DNA of 7,568 bases, taken from Pseudomonadota bacterium. Lineage in GTDB: Bacteria; Pseudomonadota; Alphaproteobacteria; Rhizobiales; Rhizobiaceae. Location: positions 1 through 7,568 of the forward strand of contig JAEWKX010000186.1 in assembly GCA_023393575.1 (NCBI GenBank), in the 5' to 3' direction. The translations under genes were made by a program, and so were the position numbers. The notes below the pieces were generated by a model, which did no database searches, was not told the DNA's origin, and saw nothing but the letters and a program-made list of their open reading frames with translations. This document shows, one piece after another, positions 6,328 to 7,568 of this stretch; within the stretch, counting starts at the first letter, position 1; each line of letters starts with the position of its first letter.

Positions 6328-6695
6328 TCAACGTTTCGCGAGCGCCTCGCTGATGGCTTCCATGGCCATCCGTAGCTTTGGAAGCTCGTCGGTCACGACG
6401 CCCCAGATGATCTTGTCCGACAAGCCATGATGCTCATGTCTCAGAACATACCCGATGCCGCGGACCTTCTTCCAATCGATTTCCGGGCGCACTGCCAGCA
6501 GGTCATCCGGAACTCTGCGGCTTGCCTCGGAAACGATCTCGATGGCCCGCTCCACCGCGAGCCGAAGGATACTGTCTTTCTGGTATTCCTCCAGTGTGAC
6601 TTGCCCTCGACTGCCTCATCTACGATGGCGGTGGCTTCCAGGATATCTGCGATGAAATGACGGACTTCCCTCGCATTAAAACACCTGGAGGGCAC
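6328..6695 (-). pseudogene. hepT: HepT-type RNase toxin gene (DUF86), frameshifted
   Basis: The first 32 codons from GTG at 6695 (MPSRCFNAREVRHF...ILEATAIVDEAVEGK) match a HepT N-terminus. The remainder, TLEEYQKDSILRLAVERAIE to the TGA at 6330-6328, lies in another frame. The switch is near 6598-6600; adding one base there gives a continuous 122-residue protein of normal HepT length. The total span of 368 bases is one short of a multiple of three. In HepT families the active site is an R-x4-H-x-Y or (G)N-x-x-RH-x-Y motif; here it reads GYVLRHEHHG, so Asn is Tyr and the Tyr that MntA adenylylates is His. The C-terminal fragment alone could start at GTG 6555 (75 residues). The start overlaps the mntA stop by 20 bases. 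A sequencing error is possible, but the motif decay argues for real loss of function. Confidence 0.8.
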
Positions 6696-6972
6696 TGGTC
6701 TCGATCCTGTCTTTCAGCATGGGATGGAGGCTGTCGCGCGTTGTGATGTCCACGGGACGCTGGAGTTCGTCTTCGAGGAAAAGCTTGATGCCTACAAGAT
6801 CGAAGGCGTTGAAGCGGCTCGCAGGATCATAGTCGATGAACAAGTCGAGGTCGCTCATGTCACCCGCCTCGTCCCGAGCAACCGATCCGAAAAGATAAAG
6901 CGAGGTCGCGCCTCGCGCCCGTATGGCGTCGGCCTGCGCCTTCAGCTTCTCGATCGCCTCGCTTCTCTTCAT
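6676..6972 (-). CDS. mntA: MntA-type minimal nucleotidyltransferase antitoxin
   Basis: 98 residues, the usual size of minimal nucleotidyltransferases. The catalytic motif is FGSVARDEAGDMSDLDLFID: Gly29-Ser30, then Asp41 and Asp43, with the third acidic residue Asp75 in RPVDITT. All are intact, so the enzyme should still transfer AMP. In known HepT-MntA pairs, MntA silences the HepT RNase by adding AMP groups to a tyrosine of the HepT motif. The start ATG at 6972-6970 gives MKRSEAIEKLK, typical for the family; an open frame further upstream runs into the ccrM promoter and is not family-like. The ribosome site is weak. Its partner hepT, directly downstream and overlapping by 20 bases, is broken, so this antitoxin appears to have no toxin to control. 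Base composition looks slightly less GC-rich than neighbours by eye. Confidence 0.88.
   Translation of the reverse strand: MKRSEAIEKLKAQADAIRARGATSLYLFGSVARDEAGDMSDLDLFIDYDPASRFNAFDLVGIKLFLEDELQRPVDITTRDSLHPMLKDRIETSALQVF

Positions 6973-7568
<596 letters not shown>

Noticed and set aside
6590..6610. Programmed ribosomal frameshifting to make full-length HepT
   Set aside because: No slippery heptamer or clear downstream stem was visible, and the active motif is also altered, so inactivation is simpler.

Overview
The window looks like a piece of an alphaproteobacterial chromosome, most likely of the order Hyphomicrobiales (Rhizobiales). The evidence is the high GC content, a rhizobial-type threonine synthase N-terminus, and a CcrM-type GANTC adenine methyltransferase at the right edge. 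By-eye search found only six GANTC sites in the window, as expected in a genome methylated by CcrM. Assignments come from reading motifs and translations, with no database search.

Layout, left to right. (1) The 5' end of thrC lies on the minus strand and is cut by the left edge; it begins at a TTG codon. (2) Diverging from it is a small lipoprotein gene of unknown function. (3) About 100 bases further on, on the same strand, is a 995-residue type V autotransporter with signal peptide, a passenger built of five about 69-residue repeats, the usual junction region and a C-terminal beta-barrel ending in Phe. A CtrA-like box lies upstream. (4) Converging on it is an HAD-family sugar-phosphate-type phosphatase gene. 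(5) Upstream of that gene, on the same strand, is an ArsR-like winged-helix regulator with an unusual cysteine-containing C-terminal half. It is divergent from a tight two-gene operon encoding a NIPSNAP-family and an antibiotic-biosynthesis-monooxygenase (ABM) family protein. The 71-base divergent region holds a 24-base interrupted palindrome plus a third half-site, a good operator candidate. (6) On the minus strand follows a HepT/MntA (RNase / minimal nucleotidyltransferase) toxin-antitoxin pair in which hepT is broken by a one-base frameshift and lacks key residues of its active motif, while mntA appears intact. (7) Divergent from mntA is the first 150 codons of ccrM, preceded by repeated GGTAACCA elements.

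Working together: ArsR, NIPSNAP and ABM probably form one self-regulated module of unknown inducer. The autotransporter displays a surface protein, and its expression may be tied to the cell cycle through CtrA. CcrM supplies the GANTC methylation used in cell-cycle control. The hepT-mntA pair looks like a decaying accessory insertion. No phage, insertion sequence, CRISPR array, tRNA or rRNA was seen. The best leads are the ArsR-NIPSNAP-ABM module with its palindromic operator, the alternating repeat structure of the autotransporter, and the orphaned MntA.
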